Counted from the stretch's first letter, positions 9,207 through 18,940 are shown. The stretch: DNA of 64,000 bases from Mycolicibacterium litorale (GCF_010731695.1 NZ_AP022586.1:2294001-2358000); one strand, 5' to 3'. Program-made: numbers and translations. Notes: generated by a model not told the origin, from the sequence alone.

Positions 9207-11063
9207 TTAGGCGGCGGTGCGGTCGGTCTGGGTGACCAGCCGGGTGAGATCGTCGGCCCGCAGGTGGGCCAGGCGCACGGCGGGCCCGCGCAGCGCGGTG
9301 GCGAGTTCCTCGGCCAGGCCGAGCCGCACCAGCGACGTCTCACAGTCGACGACGACCGCGGCGGCGCCCTCGGCGACCAGCCGGGCGGCGGCCTGGCGGG
9401 TGCGGCCGAGCGGATCCGGTCCACCGGTGGCGCGGCCGTCGGTCAGCACGACGACCAGACAGCGGCGCGCGCGGTCGCGGGCCTTCTCGCGGACGACGAC
9501 GTCCCGGGCGGCGAGCAGGCCCTCGGCGAGCGGGGTCTTGCCCCCGGTGTCGAAGCGGGCAAGCCGCCGGCTGGCGATGTACACCGACGTCGTGGGCGGC
9601 AGCAGCAGCGTGGCCTGCCGCTGCCGGAACGTGACGACGGCGACCTTGTCGCGGCGCTGGTAGGCGTCGCGCAACAGCGACAGCGTGGCACCGCTGACGG
9701 CGGCCATCCGGTCGCGCGCGGCCATCGAACCCGAGGCGTCGACGACGAAGACCACGAGGTTGCCCTCATGCCCCTCGCGCACGGCGCGGCGGATGTCCTG
9801 CGCTCGGGGACGCGGACGGCCGGGCACCCGCTGGTTCTCCGCGGCGGCGAGCAGCGTGCCGAAAACGTGGAGTCCGTGGCCGGTCTCGGCGTCCGTCGTC
9901 GACGCCACGACGGTGCCCGTGCGGTTACGGGCACGGGAGCGCCTGCCGGGCGCACCCTCCCCCACGCCGGGCACGACGAGCGTCCGGGTCTTGAACACCG
10001 GCGACGGCGACCCGCTGCTTCGGTTCTGGGGCGCGGATTTGCGCTGCGGCACAGCCGATCCCGACGAATCAGACGTCGCACCCCCGCCGGGTGGTCGGTC
10101 CGGGTCGGGATCCGGTTCGGGCCCGGGTTCCGGGACGTCCGCGGATTCGCCGGCCTGCGCCATCGCCTCGTCCAGCCGCTCCTGGTCCAGGCCGGGATCG
10201 TCGAACGGATCGCGCCGGCGCCGATGCGGCAACGCCAGTTCGGCGGCCACCCGGATGTCGTCCTCGGAGACGGTCCGCGCGCCACGCCACGCGGCGTGCG
10301 CCACCGCGGTCCGCGCCACCACCAGGTCGGCGCGCATCCCGTCGACGTCGAACGCCGCACAGAGCGCCGCGATGCGTCGTAACTCGTTGTCGGGCAACGC
10401 CACCGAATCGACGAGTGCGCGGGCCCGGGTGACCCGTGCGGCCAACTCGGAATCCTTGCTCGCGTAGCGCTCGGCGAAGCCGGCCGGATCGGCCTCGAAC
10501 GCCATGCGATGCCGGATCACCTCGACGCGGACGTCGACGTCGCGGCTCGCCGCCACGTCCACGGTGAGGCCGAACCGGTCGAGAAGCTGCGGGCGCAGTT
10601 CGCCCTCTTCGGGGTTCATCGTGCCGATCAGCACGAACCGGGCCTCGTGGCTGTGGGAGATGCCGTCGCGTTCGACGTGCACCCGACCCATTGCCGCCGC
10701 GTCGAGCAGCACGTCGACCAGGTGGTCGTGCAGCAGGTTGACCTCGTCGACGTAGAGCACGCCCCCGTGCGCCCGTGCCAGCAGACCCGGCGAGAAGGCG
10801 TGTTCGCCGTCGCGCAGCACCTTCTGCAGGTCGAGCGAACCGACCACGCGGTCCTCGGTGGCGCCGATCGGAAGCTCGACGAGCGCGCCGCCGTCGACCT
10901 GCGCCAGTACCTGGGCCAGCCCGCGGACGGCGGTGGATTTCGCGGTGCCCTTCTCGCCGCGGATCAGCACGCCGCCGATCTCGGGCCGCACCGCACACAG
11001 CAGCAGGGCGAGCAGCAGCCGGTCGTGTCCGACGATCGCGCTGAACGGGTAGACGGCCGTCAC
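9207..11063 (-). CDS. Chelatase-like protein: AAA+ (ChlI/BchI) fused to VWA (ChlD/BchD) domain
   Basis: The 618-residue protein fuses the AAA+ and von Willebrand A modules of magnesium/cobalt chelatases. Walker A is GEKGTAKST (residues 36-44) and the Walker B region is [14 protein letters not shown] Pro/Ser-rich linker follows, then a VWA domain with the MIDAS motif DASGSMAA and the [11 protein letters not shown] loop. Mycobacteria make no chlorophyll. Placement immediately upstream of cobO-cobB suggests it energises a CobN-type cobaltochelatase; CobN is not in the window. The GTG at 11063 overlaps the GNAT stop (GTGA). Confidence 0.88.
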   Translation of the reverse strand: MTAVYPFSAIVGHDRLLLALLLCAVRPEIGGVLIRGEKGTAKSTAVRGLAQVLAQVDGGALVELPIGATEDRVVGSLDLQKVLRDGEHAFSPGLLARAHGGVLYVDEVNLLHDHLVDVLLDAAAMGRVHVERDGISHSHEARFVLIGTMNPEEGELRPQLLDRFGLTVDVAASRDVDVRVEVIRHRMAFEADPAGFAERYASKDSELAARVTRARALVDSVALPDNELRRIAALCAAFDVDGMRADLVVARTAVAHAAWRGARTVSEDDIRVAAELALPHRRRRDPFDDPGLDQERLDEAMAQAGESADVPEPGPEPDPDPDRPPGGGATSDSSGSAVPQRKSAPQNRSSGSPSPVFKTRTLVVPGVGEGAPGRRSRARNRTGTVVASTTDAETGHGLHVFGTLLAAAENQRVPGRPRPRAQDIRRAVREGHEGNLVVFVVDASGSMAARDRMAAVSGATLSLLRDAYQRRDKVAVVTFRQRQATLLLPPTTSVYIASRRLARFDTGGKTPLAEGLLAARDVVVREKARDRARRCLVVVLTDGRATGGPDPLGRTRQAAARLVAEGAAAVVVDCETSLVRLGLAEELATALRGPAVRLAHLRADDLTRLVTQTDRTAA

Positions 11064-11515
11064 GGCGCTCCCGGCCGCAGCATCGGCACGTGCGGAATAC
11101 CGTCCTCGACGAATTCGTCTCCGTCCCTGACGAATCCGTGCCGGGCGTACATCGCTTCGAGGTAGGTCTGGGCGTCGATGCGGCACGGGTGGTCGCCGAC
11201 ATCGGCCAGCGCGGCCTGCATCAGCCGCGCGGTGTGACCGTGACCGCGGGCGTCGCGTCGGGTGCACACGCGGCCGATGCGGAATCCCTTGACGGCGCCG
11301 GGGTGTTCCTCCATCAGCCGAAGCGTGGAGATCACCTCGCCGTCGGGACCCTCCAGCCAGAAGTGGCGTGTCTCGGCGAGCAGGTCACGCCCGTCGAGTT
11401 CCGGGTACGGACAGGCCTGTTCGACGACGAACACCTCGACCCGCAGCTTGAGCAGTTCGTACAGCGTCGCCGCGTCGAGGTCCTTGGCCCAACTGCGGCG
11501 CAGCGCAACAGTCAT
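11060..11515 (-). CDS. GNAT N-acetyltransferase, ElaA-like (Rv2851c-like)
   Basis: A 151-residue GNAT-fold protein close to the ElaA group. Features are the N-terminal [16 protein letters not shown] block, the conserved [10 protein letters not shown], and the acetyl-CoA binding region [20 protein letters not shown]. The substrate is unknown. It lies 12 bases after mqo and overlaps the chelatase-like gene, so it belongs to the mqo-to-cysG leftward run. Confidence 0.85.
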   Translation of the reverse strand: MTVALRRSWAKDLDAATLYELLKLRVEVFVVEQACPYPELDGRDLLAETRHFWLEGPDGEVISTLRLMEEHPGAVKGFRIGRVCTRRDARGHGHTARLMQAALADVGDHPCRIDAQTYLEAMYARHGFVRDGDEFVEDGIPHVPMLRPGAP

Positions 11516-11527
11516 CGCCGCGCCACG

Positions 11528-13090
11528 TCAGGCGGTCACCGCGGCCGTGGACGAGGCGCCGGGCCGCAGGTGCTCGGTGTCCGGTCCGGCGCTCGGCAGA
11601 CCCCTTGCCGGGCGGTCGAGTTTGAGCACCTTGGTGCCGTGCGCCCACACCTCTTCGAACAGTCGGGGTTCATTGGACAGCGGGGTCCCCAGCGAGGGCA
11701 CGATCTCCTTGAGCTTGGGCAGCCAGCTGCGGTAGCGGTCGGCGAAGCAGCGCTCCATGATGTCGAGCATCGCGGGGACCGCAGTCGACGCGCCGGGCGA
11801 GGCGCCGAGCAGACCGGCCATCGAGCCGTCCTGTGCAGCAAGCACGGTGGTGCCGAATTCCAGCACCCCACCGCGGCCCTTGCGGCGGATCACCTGTACG
11901 CGTTGGCCCGCGATGTCCAGCTCCCAGTCGGAATTCTTTGCGCTCGGTGCGAATTCACGCAGGGAATCGACCCGGTCGGACTCGGTGAGCATGAGCTGGC
12001 CGATGAGGTACTTGAGCAGGCCCATCTCGGTGAGCCCGACCCCGAGCATCGACGCGAGGTTGTTGGGCTTCACCGAGAACGGCAGATCGGTGACCTTGCC
12101 CTGCTTGAGGAACTTCGGCGACCAGCCGGCGAACGGGCCGAACAGCAGCCACGACTTACCGTTGATGACGCGGGTGTCCAAGTGCGGCACCGACATCGGG
12201 GGCGCTCCCAGGGGCGGCATGCCGTACACCTTGGCCTGGTGCTTCGCCGTCAGCTCCTGGTTGCCGGTGCGCAGCCACTGTCCGCCGACGGGGAAGCCGC
12301 CGAAGCCCTTGGCTTCCTTGATGCCCGCCTTCTGCAGCAGCGGCAGCGCACCGCCGCCTGCGCCGACGAAGACGAACTTGGCGTTGATCTTGCGCTTGGC
12401 GCCGGTGCGACGGTTGAGCACCTTGACCGACCAGCTGCCGTCGGACTGCTTGTCGAGGTCGCGCACTTCGTGGCCGAACAGGGTGGTCATCCCGCGCTGC
12501 GCCGAGTAGCCGATCAGCTGGCGGGACAGCGAACCGAAGTCGACGTCGGTGCCGTCCTGGGACCAGTTCAGCGCGAGCGGTTCGCGCAGGTCGCGCTTTT
12601 CCGCCATGAAGGGCAGCCGACGGGCGAACTCGCCGGGGTCGTCGATGTACTCCATCGACCCGAACAGCGGGTTCGTGACCAGCGCGTCGTAACGGGCCCG
12701 CAGGTACTGGCGGTTCTTCTCCCCGCTGACGAAGCTGACGTGCGGCACGGGATTGATGAAGTTGCGCACGTCGGGCAGCACACCGTTCTCGACGGCGTAG
12801 GTCCAGAACTGCCGCGACACCTGGAACTGCTCGTTGACATGGACGGCTTTGGTGATGTCGATGGAACCGCCGGGGCCCTCGGGTGTGTAGTTGAGCTCGC
12901 ACAGCGCGGAGTGTCCGGTGCCCGCGTTGTTCCACGCGTCGCTGCTCTCGGCCGCCGCGCCGTCGAGCCGTTCGATCAGCGTGATCGACCAGTCGGGCTC
13001 CATCAGCTTCAGCAGGGTGCTCAGGGTGGCGCTCATGATGCCGGCCCCGACCAGCACGACGTCGGTCTTGGCTACCTGTGAATCAGACAC
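11528..13090 (-). CDS. mqo: Malate:quinone oxidoreductase
   Basis: Mqo is a membrane-associated FAD enzyme oxidising malate to oxaloacetate with electrons passed to menaquinone. The 520-residue protein starts [23 protein letters not shown], an FAD-binding Rossmann motif, and contains [24 protein letters not shown], the [15 protein letters not shown] block and [13 protein letters not shown] chose the GTG at 13090; the frame stays open far upstream only because it runs antisense through the next gene. About 25 residues at the C-terminus exceed the usual length. It diverges from the hydrolase at 13238. Confidence 0.94.
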   Translation of the reverse strand: MSDSQVAKTDVVLVGAGIMSATLSTLLKLMEPDWSITLIERLDGAAAESSDAWNNAGTGHSALCELNYTPEGPGGSIDITKAVHVNEQFQVSRQFWTYAVENGVLPDVRNFINPVPHVSFVSGEKNRQYLRARYDALVTNPLFGSMEYIDDPGEFARRLPFMAEKRDLREPLALNWSQDGTDVDFGSLSRQLIGYSAQRGMTTLFGHEVRDLDKQSDGSWSVKVLNRRTGAKRKINAKFVFVGAGGGALPLLQKAGIKEAKGFGGFPVGGQWLRTGNQELTAKHQAKVYGMPPLGAPPMSVPHLDTRVINGKSWLLFGPFAGWSPKFLKQGKVTDLPFSVKPNNLASMLGVGLTEMGLLKYLIGQLMLTESDRVDSLREFAPSAKNSDWELDIAGQRVQVIRRKGRGGVLEFGTTVLAAQDGSMAGLLGASPGASTAVPAMLDIMERCFADRYRSWLPKLKEIVPSLGTPLSNEPRLFEEVWAHGTKVLKLDRPARGLPSAGPDTEHLRPGASSTAAVTA

Positions 13091-13237
13091 CGGCTCATCG
13101 GTCCTTTTCGTCGCGGCTTTGTGACGGTCTACCTCGTTCCAGGTTATCCCGCTGCGGCGGACGCCAACCGCTCGGCCACTGTGCCATCCCTCACCGCTGT
13201 GGCCTGCACCGTTGCCGGTCCGCCTAAGGTGACATGC

Positions 13238-14266
13238 GTGAGCTCCCCGGTGCCGAGCTGGGAAACCGACGTGCTGCCGGACTACCAGCGGCACACCCTG
13301 TCGCTGGGTCCCGATCCCGACGGTGAGGGCGACCTCGTCGCGACGGTCGTGCGGCGGGGCCGGCCGCAGCCGGGCGCGCGGCGCGCGGTGCTGCTGGTGC
13401 ACGGGTTCACCGACTACTTCTTCCACAACGAACTCGCCGACCACCTGGCCGCGAGGGGATTCGCTTTCTACGCCATCGACCTGCACAAATGCGGCCGCTC
13501 GCGCCGCGACGGGCAGACCCCGCACTTCACCACCGACCTCTCGCGCTACGACCGCGAACTCGAGCAGGGTCTGCGGATCATCGGCGAGGAGACCGGTGGG
13601 GCCGCCGTGCTGGTGGTGGGCCATTCGGCGGGCGGACTGGTGGTCTCGCTCTGGCTGGACCGGCTCCGGCGGCGCGGCCTGACCGCGGCACTGAACGTCA
13701 CCGGCCTGGTGCTCAACAGCCCGTGGTTCGATCTGCAGGGCCCCGCGATGTTGCGCTCGGCGGCCGCCTCGGCCGCGCTGGGAGCCGTGTCGCGGTTCGG
13801 CAAGCGCAGGATCGTGCGGTCGCCGAATCCGGGCGGCGGGTACGGCGCGACCCTGCACCGCGATTTCGCCGGTGAGTTCGACTACGACCTCGAGTGGAAG
13901 CCGGTCGGGGGCTTCCCCGTGACGGCGGGGTGGATCCACGCGATCCGCCGTGGCCACGCCCGGTTGCACCGCGGCCTCGACGTCGGGGTGCCGAACCTGA
14001 TCCTGCGCTCGGACCACAGCGTGCGTGAGGCACCCGATCCGGCGGAGATGCAGCGCGGCGACGCGGTCCTCGACGTCACGCACATCGCCCGCTGGGCGGG
14101 CTGTGTGGGCAACCGCAGCACCATCGTGCCGATCGCCGACGCCAAACACGACGTGTTCCTTTCGCTGGCCGAGCCGCGGCGTGCGGCCTACGGTGAACTG
14201 GATCGCTGGCTGGACTGGTATCTGGCCGAACACCGGGCTACGACACGACGATCCGAACGGGGATGA
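13238..14266 (+). CDS. Alpha/beta hydrolase (Rv2854-like), lysophospholipase-type
   Basis: The 342-residue serine hydrolase has [19 protein letters not shown] (oxyanion region) and the nucleophile elbow VGHSAGG. A later Asp and the His in [15 protein letters not shown] complete a likely triad, and the overall look is Hydrolase_4/lysophospholipase-like. The physiological substrate is unknown. The GTG at 13238 follows AAGGTGA with good spacing; a GTG three codons earlier is possible. It sits just upstream of mtr on the same strand, with 36 bases between, as in M. tuberculosis. Confidence 0.85.
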   Translation: MSSPVPSWETDVLPDYQRHTLSLGPDPDGEGDLVATVVRRGRPQPGARRAVLLVHGFTDYFFHNELADHLAARGFAFYAIDLHKCGRSRRDGQTPHFTTDLSRYDRELEQGLRIIGEETGGAAVLVVGHSAGGLVVSLWLDRLRRRGLTAALNVTGLVLNSPWFDLQGPAMLRSAAASAALGAVSRFGKRRIVRSPNPGGGYGATLHRDFAGEFDYDLEWKPVGGFPVTAGWIHAIRRGHARLHRGLDVGVPNLILRSDHSVREAPDPAEMQRGDAVLDVTHIARWAGCVGNRSTIVPIADAKHDVFLSLAEPRRAAYGELDRWLDWYLAEHRATTRRSERG

Positions 14267-14302
14267 CGGGCATGGGGCGAGCGAAGCGGCGGGGGGTCTG
14301 AA

Positions 14303-15715
14303 GTGGGGCACTTCGATATCGCGATCATCGGAACGGGTTCGGGCAACACGATTCTCGACGAGCGGTATGTCGACAAGCGCGTCGCCGTGTGCGAGGAGGG
14401 CCTGTTCGGCGGCACCTGCCTCAACGTCGGCTGCATCCCGACGAAGATGTTCGTGTACTCCGCCGGGGTGACCCAGAACGTCCGTGAGGCAGCGCGATTC
14501 GGTATCGACGCCCACGTCGACGGCGTGCGCTGGAGTGACATCGTCTCGCGCGTGTTCGGCCGCATCGACCCTCTGGCCACCGGCGGTGAGCACTACCGGC
14601 GGTCGTCGCCCAACGTCGAGGTGTTCGACAGCCACACCCGGTTCGCCGATGTGCTGCCCGACGGCCGGTACCGCCTGCGCACCGAGGACGGTGACGAGTT
14701 CACCGCCGATCAGGTGGTGATCGCGGCGGGTTCGCGCGCGACCGTGCCGCCGGCCATCGCCGACTGTGGGGTGGCCTATCACACGAGTGACACCATCATG
14801 CGGCTGGCGGAACTGCCCGACCACATCATCATCGCCGGCGGCGGTTACGTCGCAGCGGAATTCGCGCACATCTTCTCGTCGCTGGGGTCGCGGGTCACGA
14901 TCGTCATCCGGGGGACGGCCATGCTGGCCCATGCCGACGACACCGTCTGCGAACGCTTCACCGACATCGCGGGCAAGAAATGGGAGATCCGCAGTCGCCG
15001 CAACATCGTCGGCGGCTCCACCGACGAGTCGGGGGTGACGCTCAACCTCGACGACGGTTCCTCGCTGCGCGGTGACGTACTACTGGTCGCCACGGGGCGG
15101 GTGCCCAACGGCGACCGGCTCGACGCGCATCTGGCGGGGGTGGCGGTCGAGCACGGCCTGGTCACCGTCGACGAGTTCCAGCGGACCACCGCGCGCAACG
15201 TCTTCGCCCTCGGCGATGTCAGTTCGCCCTATCAGCTCAAGCACGTCGCGAATCACGAAGCGCGCGTGGTGAAGAACAACCTGCTCATCGACTGGGACGA
15301 CACCGATGCGCTGATGCCGGCCAATCACCGCAACGTCCCGTCGGCGGTGTTCACCGAACCGCAGATCGCCTCGGTCGGCCTCACCGAGAACGAGGCGCGC
15401 GCACAGGGATACCGGATCAGGACCAAGGTCCAGGATTACAGCGACGTCGCCTATGGCTGGGCGATGGAGGACACGTCCGGTTTCGCCAAGCTCATCGTCG
15501 ACGACGACAGCGGGATGCTGCTGGGCGCACACATCATGGGCCACCAGGCGTCGTCGATCATCCAGCCGCTCGTCCAGGCCATGGCGTTCGATCTGCCCGC
15601 CCAGGACATCGCACGGGGTCAGTACTGGATTCATCCGGCGCTGCCCGAAGTGGTCGAGAACGCTCTGCTGGCCCTGTGCGGTGAGCCGCCGTGGCCGCCG
15701 GCGCGGCAGCACTGA
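14303..15715 (+). CDS. mtr: Mycothione reductase
   Basis: Mtr is a FAD/NADPH disulfide reductase that regenerates mycothiol, the actinobacterial thiol buffer. The 470-residue protein begins with the FAD motif IIGTGSGNT. The redox-active cysteines are Cys39 and Cys44 in GGTCLNVGC. It has the NAD(P)-binding [13 protein letters not shown], the second FAD site ARNVFALGD and the C-terminal [12 protein letters not shown] with the catalytic His/Glu. The GTG start at 14303 follows a GGGGGG tract. Its last 158 bases are overlapped antisense by the sigma-factor gene. Confidence 0.95.
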   Translation: MGHFDIAIIGTGSGNTILDERYVDKRVAVCEEGLFGGTCLNVGCIPTKMFVYSAGVTQNVREAARFGIDAHVDGVRWSDIVSRVFGRIDPLATGGEHYRRSSPNVEVFDSHTRFADVLPDGRYRLRTEDGDEFTADQVVIAAGSRATVPPAIADCGVAYHTSDTIMRLAELPDHIIIAGGGYVAAEFAHIFSSLGSRVTIVIRGTAMLAHADDTVCERFTDIAGKKWEIRSRRNIVGGSTDESGVTLNLDDGSSLRGDVLLVATGRVPNGDRLDAHLAGVAVEHGLVTVDEFQRTTARNVFALGDVSSPYQLKHVANHEARVVKNNLLIDWDDTDALMPANHRNVPSAVFTEPQIASVGLTENEARAQGYRIRTKVQDYSDVAYGWAMEDTSGFAKLIVDDDSGMLLGAHIMGHQASSIIQPLVQAMAFDLPAQDIARGQYWIHPALPEVVENALLALCGEPPWPPARQH

Positions 15716-16304
15716 ACGCGGGCAGGTAACCCCGCGCGACCGCGACGTCGGTGAGCAGTCGGCGCAACCGGGTCCGCCCCCGGTGCAGCCGCGACATCAC
15801 CGTGCCCAGCGGAATGTCGAGGACCGCCGCGATCTCCTTGTAGCGCAACCCTTCCACGTCGGCGTAGTAGACCACCAGCCGCTGGTCGACGGGCAGACCC
15901 GCCAGCGCGGCGCGCACGTCGTCGTCACCCATAGCCTCCAGCGCCGCGAGTTCGGCCGACGGCAGCCCGGTGGAGGTGTGGGCGGCCACCGCGGCGAGCT
16001 GGGCGTCGGTGACCTCGGCGTTGACCTCGTCGGGGCGGCGCTGGGCTGCACGGTAGGAGGAGATCCAGATGTTGGTCATGATGCGCAGCAACCACGCCCG
16101 CATGTGGGTGCCGTCACTGTAGGAGTGGAACCCCGCGTACGCCTTGGTCAGCGTCTCCTGGACCAGGTCCTCGGCGTCAGCAGCGGTGGTGGTGTAGCGG
16201 CGCGCGGCGCGGTAGAGGGTGTCGACCAGCGGCAGCACGTCGCGCGTGAAGCGCGCGGTGAGGTCGTCTGCGCTCGTTGTCGGTTCATCGGTCGTCGTGC
16301 CCAC
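15558..16304 (-). CDS. ECF RNA polymerase sigma factor, SigH-like, with antisense-overlapping C-terminal tail
   Basis: A 248-residue group 4 sigma factor. Region 2 is visible as AEDLVQETLTKAYAGFHSY and LLRIMTNIWISSYR; region 4 includes YYADVEGLRYKEIAAVLDIP and GTVMSRLHRGRTRLRRLL. The pattern is closest to mycobacterial SigH. No zinc-type anti-sigma gene adjoins it. The last 50 or so codons, after VARGYLPAF, run antisense into mtr and are Pro/Arg-rich, longer than the family needs. The GTG at 16304 coincides with the predicted transcription start of a MerR/SoxR-type promoter; a TTG at 16325 would lie inside that promoter and is rejected. Confidence 0.88.
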   Translation of the reverse strand: MGTTTDEPTTSADDLTARFTRDVLPLVDTLYRAARRYTTTAADAEDLVQETLTKAYAGFHSYSDGTHMRAWLLRIMTNIWISSYRAAQRRPDEVNAEVTDAQLAAVAAHTSTGLPSAELAALEAMGDDDVRAALAGLPVDQRLVVYYADVEGLRYKEIAAVLDIPLGTVMSRLHRGRTRLRRLLTDVAVARGYLPAFSAAAPAATAAHRTGPAERSRPLRAAPDESSTDPVRCPGRADRTPWPGRAAG

Positions 16305-16310
16305 ACGGGC

Positions 16311-16341
16311 AGACTGGCACCTCAACCGAAGTTGAGGTCAA
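16311..16341 (-). promoter_or_regulatory. MerR/SoxR-type operator-promoter for the ECF sigma gene
   Basis: On the minus strand a -35 TTGACC (16341-16336) is followed by a 19-base spacer and a -10-like CAGTCT (16316-16311). The spacer is longer than usual, as in MerR-family promoters. A perfect palindrome with arms ACCTCAAC and GTTGAGGT (16319-16338) fills the spacer and touches the -35. It resembles the SoxR box (CCTCAA...TTGAGG). The predicted start falls on the GTG at 16304, so the mRNA would be leaderless. The -35 overlaps the end of cbiO. No MerR-family gene is in the window. Confidence 0.7.
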
Positions 16342-17096
16342 GTGATTTTCCCGGGGATGGCGAAGCCCCACGGCAGTTCGAGCCGGTGTGCGGCCAGCAG
16401 ATCCGCGTCCGAGAGCAGGTCGCCGATCGGGCCGTCGGCCACCACCACACCGGCGTCGACGATCACCGCGCGCTCGCAGAGTTGAGCGGCGTACGGCAGG
16501 TCGTGGGTGACGACGATGGTCGTGGCGTCGATCCCCGCCACGGTCTCGGCGAGCTCGCGGCGCGCGACGGGGTCGAGGTTGGCCGACGGTTCGTCGAGGA
16601 CGAGGATCTCCGGTTCGCAGGCGAGCACGGTGGCAAGGGCGGCGCGTCGACGCTGGCCCGCCGACAGATGCGTGGGGCTGCGATCGGCTTCGTCGGTGAG
16701 TGACACGGTCATCAGTGCACGACGGACCCGCGCGGCGAGTTCGTCGCCGCGCACCCCGAAGTTGGCTGGTCCGAACGCCACGTCCTGGGCGACGGTCGGC
16801 ATGAACAGTTGGTCGTCGGGGTCCTGGAACACCAGGCCGACGCGCCTGCGGATGTCGGCCAGCGTGGTGCGCCGCACCGGTGTCCCGCCGATGTGCACGG
16901 TGCCCGCTGTCGCCTCCAGCACACCGTTGAGGTGCAGCATCAGCGTGGTCTTGCCCGCCCCGTTGGGGCCGAGCACCGCGACGCGTTCCCCGGCGCCGAC
17001 GGTGAGATCCACACCCGCCAGCGCAACGTGGCCGTCGGGGTAGACGTGGCGCAGCCCCTCGACGCGGACCGCAGGCGCCTCGATCGGCCCGGTCAC
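16338..17096 (-). CDS. cbiO: Cobalt ECF transporter ATPase CbiO
   Basis: The 252-residue ABC ATPase powers the CbiMNQ cobalt permease at the inner face of the membrane. Motifs: Walker A GPNGAGKTT, Q-loop VFQDPDDQLF, signature LSAGQRRRAALA, Walker B ILVLDEPSANLD and the H-loop VTHDL. The start is the GTG at 17096 overlapping the cbiQ stop (GTGA); the open frame extends 22 codons upstream through an Arg-rich shadow of cbiQ. It is the last gene of the leftward cbiMNQO operon, and its 3' end carries the -35 of the sigma-factor promoter. Confidence 0.92.
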   Translation of the reverse strand: MTGPIEAPAVRVEGLRHVYPDGHVALAGVDLTVGAGERVAVLGPNGAGKTTLMLHLNGVLEATAGTVHIGGTPVRRTTLADIRRRVGLVFQDPDDQLFMPTVAQDVAFGPANFGVRGDELAARVRRALMTVSLTDEADRSPTHLSAGQRRRAALATVLACEPEILVLDEPSANLDPVARRELAETVAGIDATTIVVTHDLPYAAQLCERAVIVDAGVVVADGPIGDLLSDADLLAAHRLELPWGFAIPGKIT

Positions 17097-17866
17097 GGCA
17101 CCACCCAGGCCGCGGCGGCGACGGCGGCGGCAGCCGCGGCGGGCAGCAGCGCGACGGCCCACTGCGTGCGGCGTGCCGGAGGTGGCGCCCCGACCGCCGC
17201 CAGATCCGGTGTGTGGCCGTCGAATCCGCGGGACAACATGGCGATGTGGACGCGTTCACCGCGCTCGTAGGATCGCAGGAACAGCGCACCGACACCCTTG
17301 GCGAGGGCGCCGGCCTGATGCAGTGCGCGCGGGGAGTCGCCGCGCGAGATCCGGGCGATCCGCATACGGGCCGCCTCGGCGGTCAGCAGGTCGATGTAGC
17401 GGATCATCAGCACGAGCACCGACGTCATCACCGCGGGTACACGCAGCCGGCTCAGCGCGGCCGGCAGTTCGGCCGCCGGGGTGGTCGCGGCGACGGTCAG
17501 CGAAGCGGCGATGCCGAGGGTGCCCTTGGCGACGATCGCCCACGCCGCGTACAGCCCGGTCACCGACAGGGACAGGCCGGCGACGTCGATGCGTTCCTCG
17601 CCGTCGGCGAAGGGCAGCAGCACCGCGAGCACGACGAACGGCACCTCGATCAGCATCCGCGGCAGCGCCCAGCGCAGTGGGATGCGGGCGGCCCACCACG
17701 CGACGGCGACGATCATCCCGTAGAGCGGGTACGGCCAGAAGAGCTCTCGGGGGGTGGCGACGACGGCCAGTACGAACGCCAGCAGGCAGACGATCTTGGT
17801 CTCGGCGGGCATGCGGTGCACGGCGGAGTCGCCGTGACGATAGAGCGGATGCGCGCCCGCACCCAC
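17093..17866 (-). CDS. cbiQ: Cobalt ECF transporter transmembrane component CbiQ
   Basis: A 257-residue polytopic membrane protein of the EcfT/CbiQ family that couples the ATPase to the CbiM substrate subunit. Hydrophobic segments include IVCLLAFVLAVVATP and VPFVVLAVLLPFA. The coupling-helix motifs with Ala-Arg-Gly character appear as MRIARISRGDSP near residue 168 and MLSRGFDG near residue 212. The GTG at 17866 follows CAGGAGA, and the gene starts two bases after the cbiN stop. Confidence 0.9.
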   Translation of the reverse strand: MGAGAHPLYRHGDSAVHRMPAETKIVCLLAFVLAVVATPRELFWPYPLYGMIVAVAWWAARIPLRWALPRMLIEVPFVVLAVLLPFADGEERIDVAGLSLSVTGLYAAWAIVAKGTLGIAASLTVAATTPAAELPAALSRLRVPAVMTSVLVLMIRYIDLLTAEAARMRIARISRGDSPRALHQAGALAKGVGALFLRSYERGERVHIAMLSRGFDGHTPDLAAVGAPPPARRTQWAVALLPAAAAAAVAAAAWVVP

Positions 17867-17868
17867 GG

Positions 17869-18210
17869 CTATCTCCTGCTGCGGCGGCCGCGGGCGATCA
17901 GCCAGAACAGGGCCGAGCCGAGGGCGGCGGTCACGACCACGCCCAGCACACCGGCCGGGCCGTTGGTTCCCGGCCGTCCGCCCACCGCGTAGTCGGCGAG
18001 CGGTGAGCCGGCGAGCGCGTGGTCGTCGGCGTGCCGGGCGATGCAGTCTCCGGTCAGGGATTCCCCGTCAGCCGTCTCGATCACCTCACACCCGCGCAGG
18101 GTCGTGGCGTCGAGCCCGTCTGGGCTGGCGCTGGCGACGTACGACACCCCGCCGGCGATGACGACGGTGATGGCGGCGAAGACGACCCAGAACAGTCGGC
18201 GGCCGCTCAT
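17869..18210 (-). CDS. cbiN: Cobalt transporter auxiliary protein CbiN-like (PDGLE-type domain)
   Basis: A 113-residue protein with two transmembrane helices (FWVVFAAITVVIAGGVSYV and VLGVVVTAALGSALFWLI) flanking an extracytoplasmic loop that starts SASPDGLDATTL. This is a close variant of the PDGLE signature found in CbiN-like partners of CbiM. Two Cys residues in the loop (RGCEV, GDCIA) may pair. It overlaps the cbiM stop as ATGA. CbiN-type subunits support substrate loading of CbiM. Confidence 0.85.
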   Translation of the reverse strand: MSGRRLFWVVFAAITVVIAGGVSYVASASPDGLDATTLRGCEVIETADGESLTGDCIARHADDHALAGSPLADYAVGGRPGTNGPAGVLGVVVTAALGSALFWLIARGRRSRR

Positions 18211-18905
18211 GCCGGCACCTTCTCGCGGGCCGGGCGCATCAGGTGGACGAGGTCGGGGCGCACTCGGGCGACGGCCATCACGGTGACCGCGGTGATGACA
18301 CCCTCCCCCACCCCGATCAGGGCATGCGTGCCGCCCATGTAGGCCAGCACCGCATCCAGCGACGTCGGCGCCGCTCCGCCCATCGCATATTGCAGGACGA
18401 ATCCCATTGCCGCACACACCGTCCCGATCATCGCGGCGGCGAACGCGATCACCCCGACCGCGGCCACCGGCACCTGGGTTCTGCGGCGGGCCAATGCGTA
18501 CAGTGCCGCTGCGGTGCCGTAACCGGCGGCGACGCCGATCACCGCCATGTTGGTGATGTTGGTGCCGAGTGCGGTGATGCCGCCGTCGGCGAAGAGCAGC
18601 GACTGCACCACGAGCACCAGCGCGATGCACAGGGCGCCGGTGTAGGGGCCGACGAGGATCGCCGCCAGCGCACCGCCGAGCAGGTGGCCGCTGACGCCGG
18701 GCAGGATCGGGAAGTTGACCATCTGCACGGCGAAGACGAACGCCGCGACAAGACCGGCCAGCGGGACCGCCCGCTCGTCGAGTTCGGTTCGGGCGCGCAG
18801 GACGCAGAACCCAAGGGCGGCAACCGCGATGACGCCGAACAGCAGCGACGTGGGTGCGTTGACGATGCCGTCGCTCATGTGCATGGCGACGTGGTCGGCG
18901 GTCAC
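18207..18905 (-). CDS. cbiM: Cobalt ECF transporter substrate-binding component CbiM
   Basis: The 232-residue membrane protein is the metal-recognition subunit of a CbiMNQO importer. It carries the family N-terminal block MHMSDGIVNAPTS, the PGVSGHLLGGALAAILVGP motif with a metal-ligand His, and TNITNMAVIG. In CbiM/NikM structures the free N-terminal Met-His binds the metal. That favours ATG 18884 (MHMSDG) unless the seven-residue extension is removed. The promoter geometry instead favours a leaderless GTG at 18905, which I list. Cobalt rather than nickel is inferred from the cobalamin neighbours. Confidence 0.9.
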   Translation of the reverse strand: MTADHVAMHMSDGIVNAPTSLLFGVIAVAALGFCVLRARTELDERAVPLAGLVAAFVFAVQMVNFPILPGVSGHLLGGALAAILVGPYTGALCIALVLVVQSLLFADGGITALGTNITNMAVIGVAAGYGTAAALYALARRRTQVPVAAVGVIAFAAAMIGTVCAAMGFVLQYAMGGAAPTSLDAVLAYMGGTHALIGVGEGVITAVTVMAVARVRPDLVHLMRPAREKVPA

Positions 18906-18911
18906 TCACCG

Positions 18912-18940
18912 AGCGTAGGACCGCACCCGACATCTGTCCA
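18912..18940 (-). promoter_or_regulatory. SigA-type promoter of cbiMNQO
   Basis: On the minus strand, -35 TGGACA (18940-18935), a 17-base spacer and -10 TACGCT (18917-18912) place the transcription start seven bases on, at 18905, exactly on a GTG. This is good evidence for a leaderless cbiM transcript independent of the arsR gene upstream. Confidence 0.65.

Noticed and set aside
11090..13081. 663-codon plus-strand frame opposite mqo
   Set aside because: Antisense shadow; mqo motifs are unambiguous.
13091..14932. Upstream extension of the mqo reading frame to an 1134-codon protein on the minus strand
   Set aside because: It runs antisense through the hydrolase and mtr genes. Family similarity to Mqo starts only at 13090, and the extension is low-complexity Arg/His/Asp sequence typical of the antisense shadow of a GC-rich gene.
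16305..16325. TTG start extending the sigma factor by seven residues
   Set aside because: The codons would lie in the -10 and operator of its own promoter, and no ribosome site is present.
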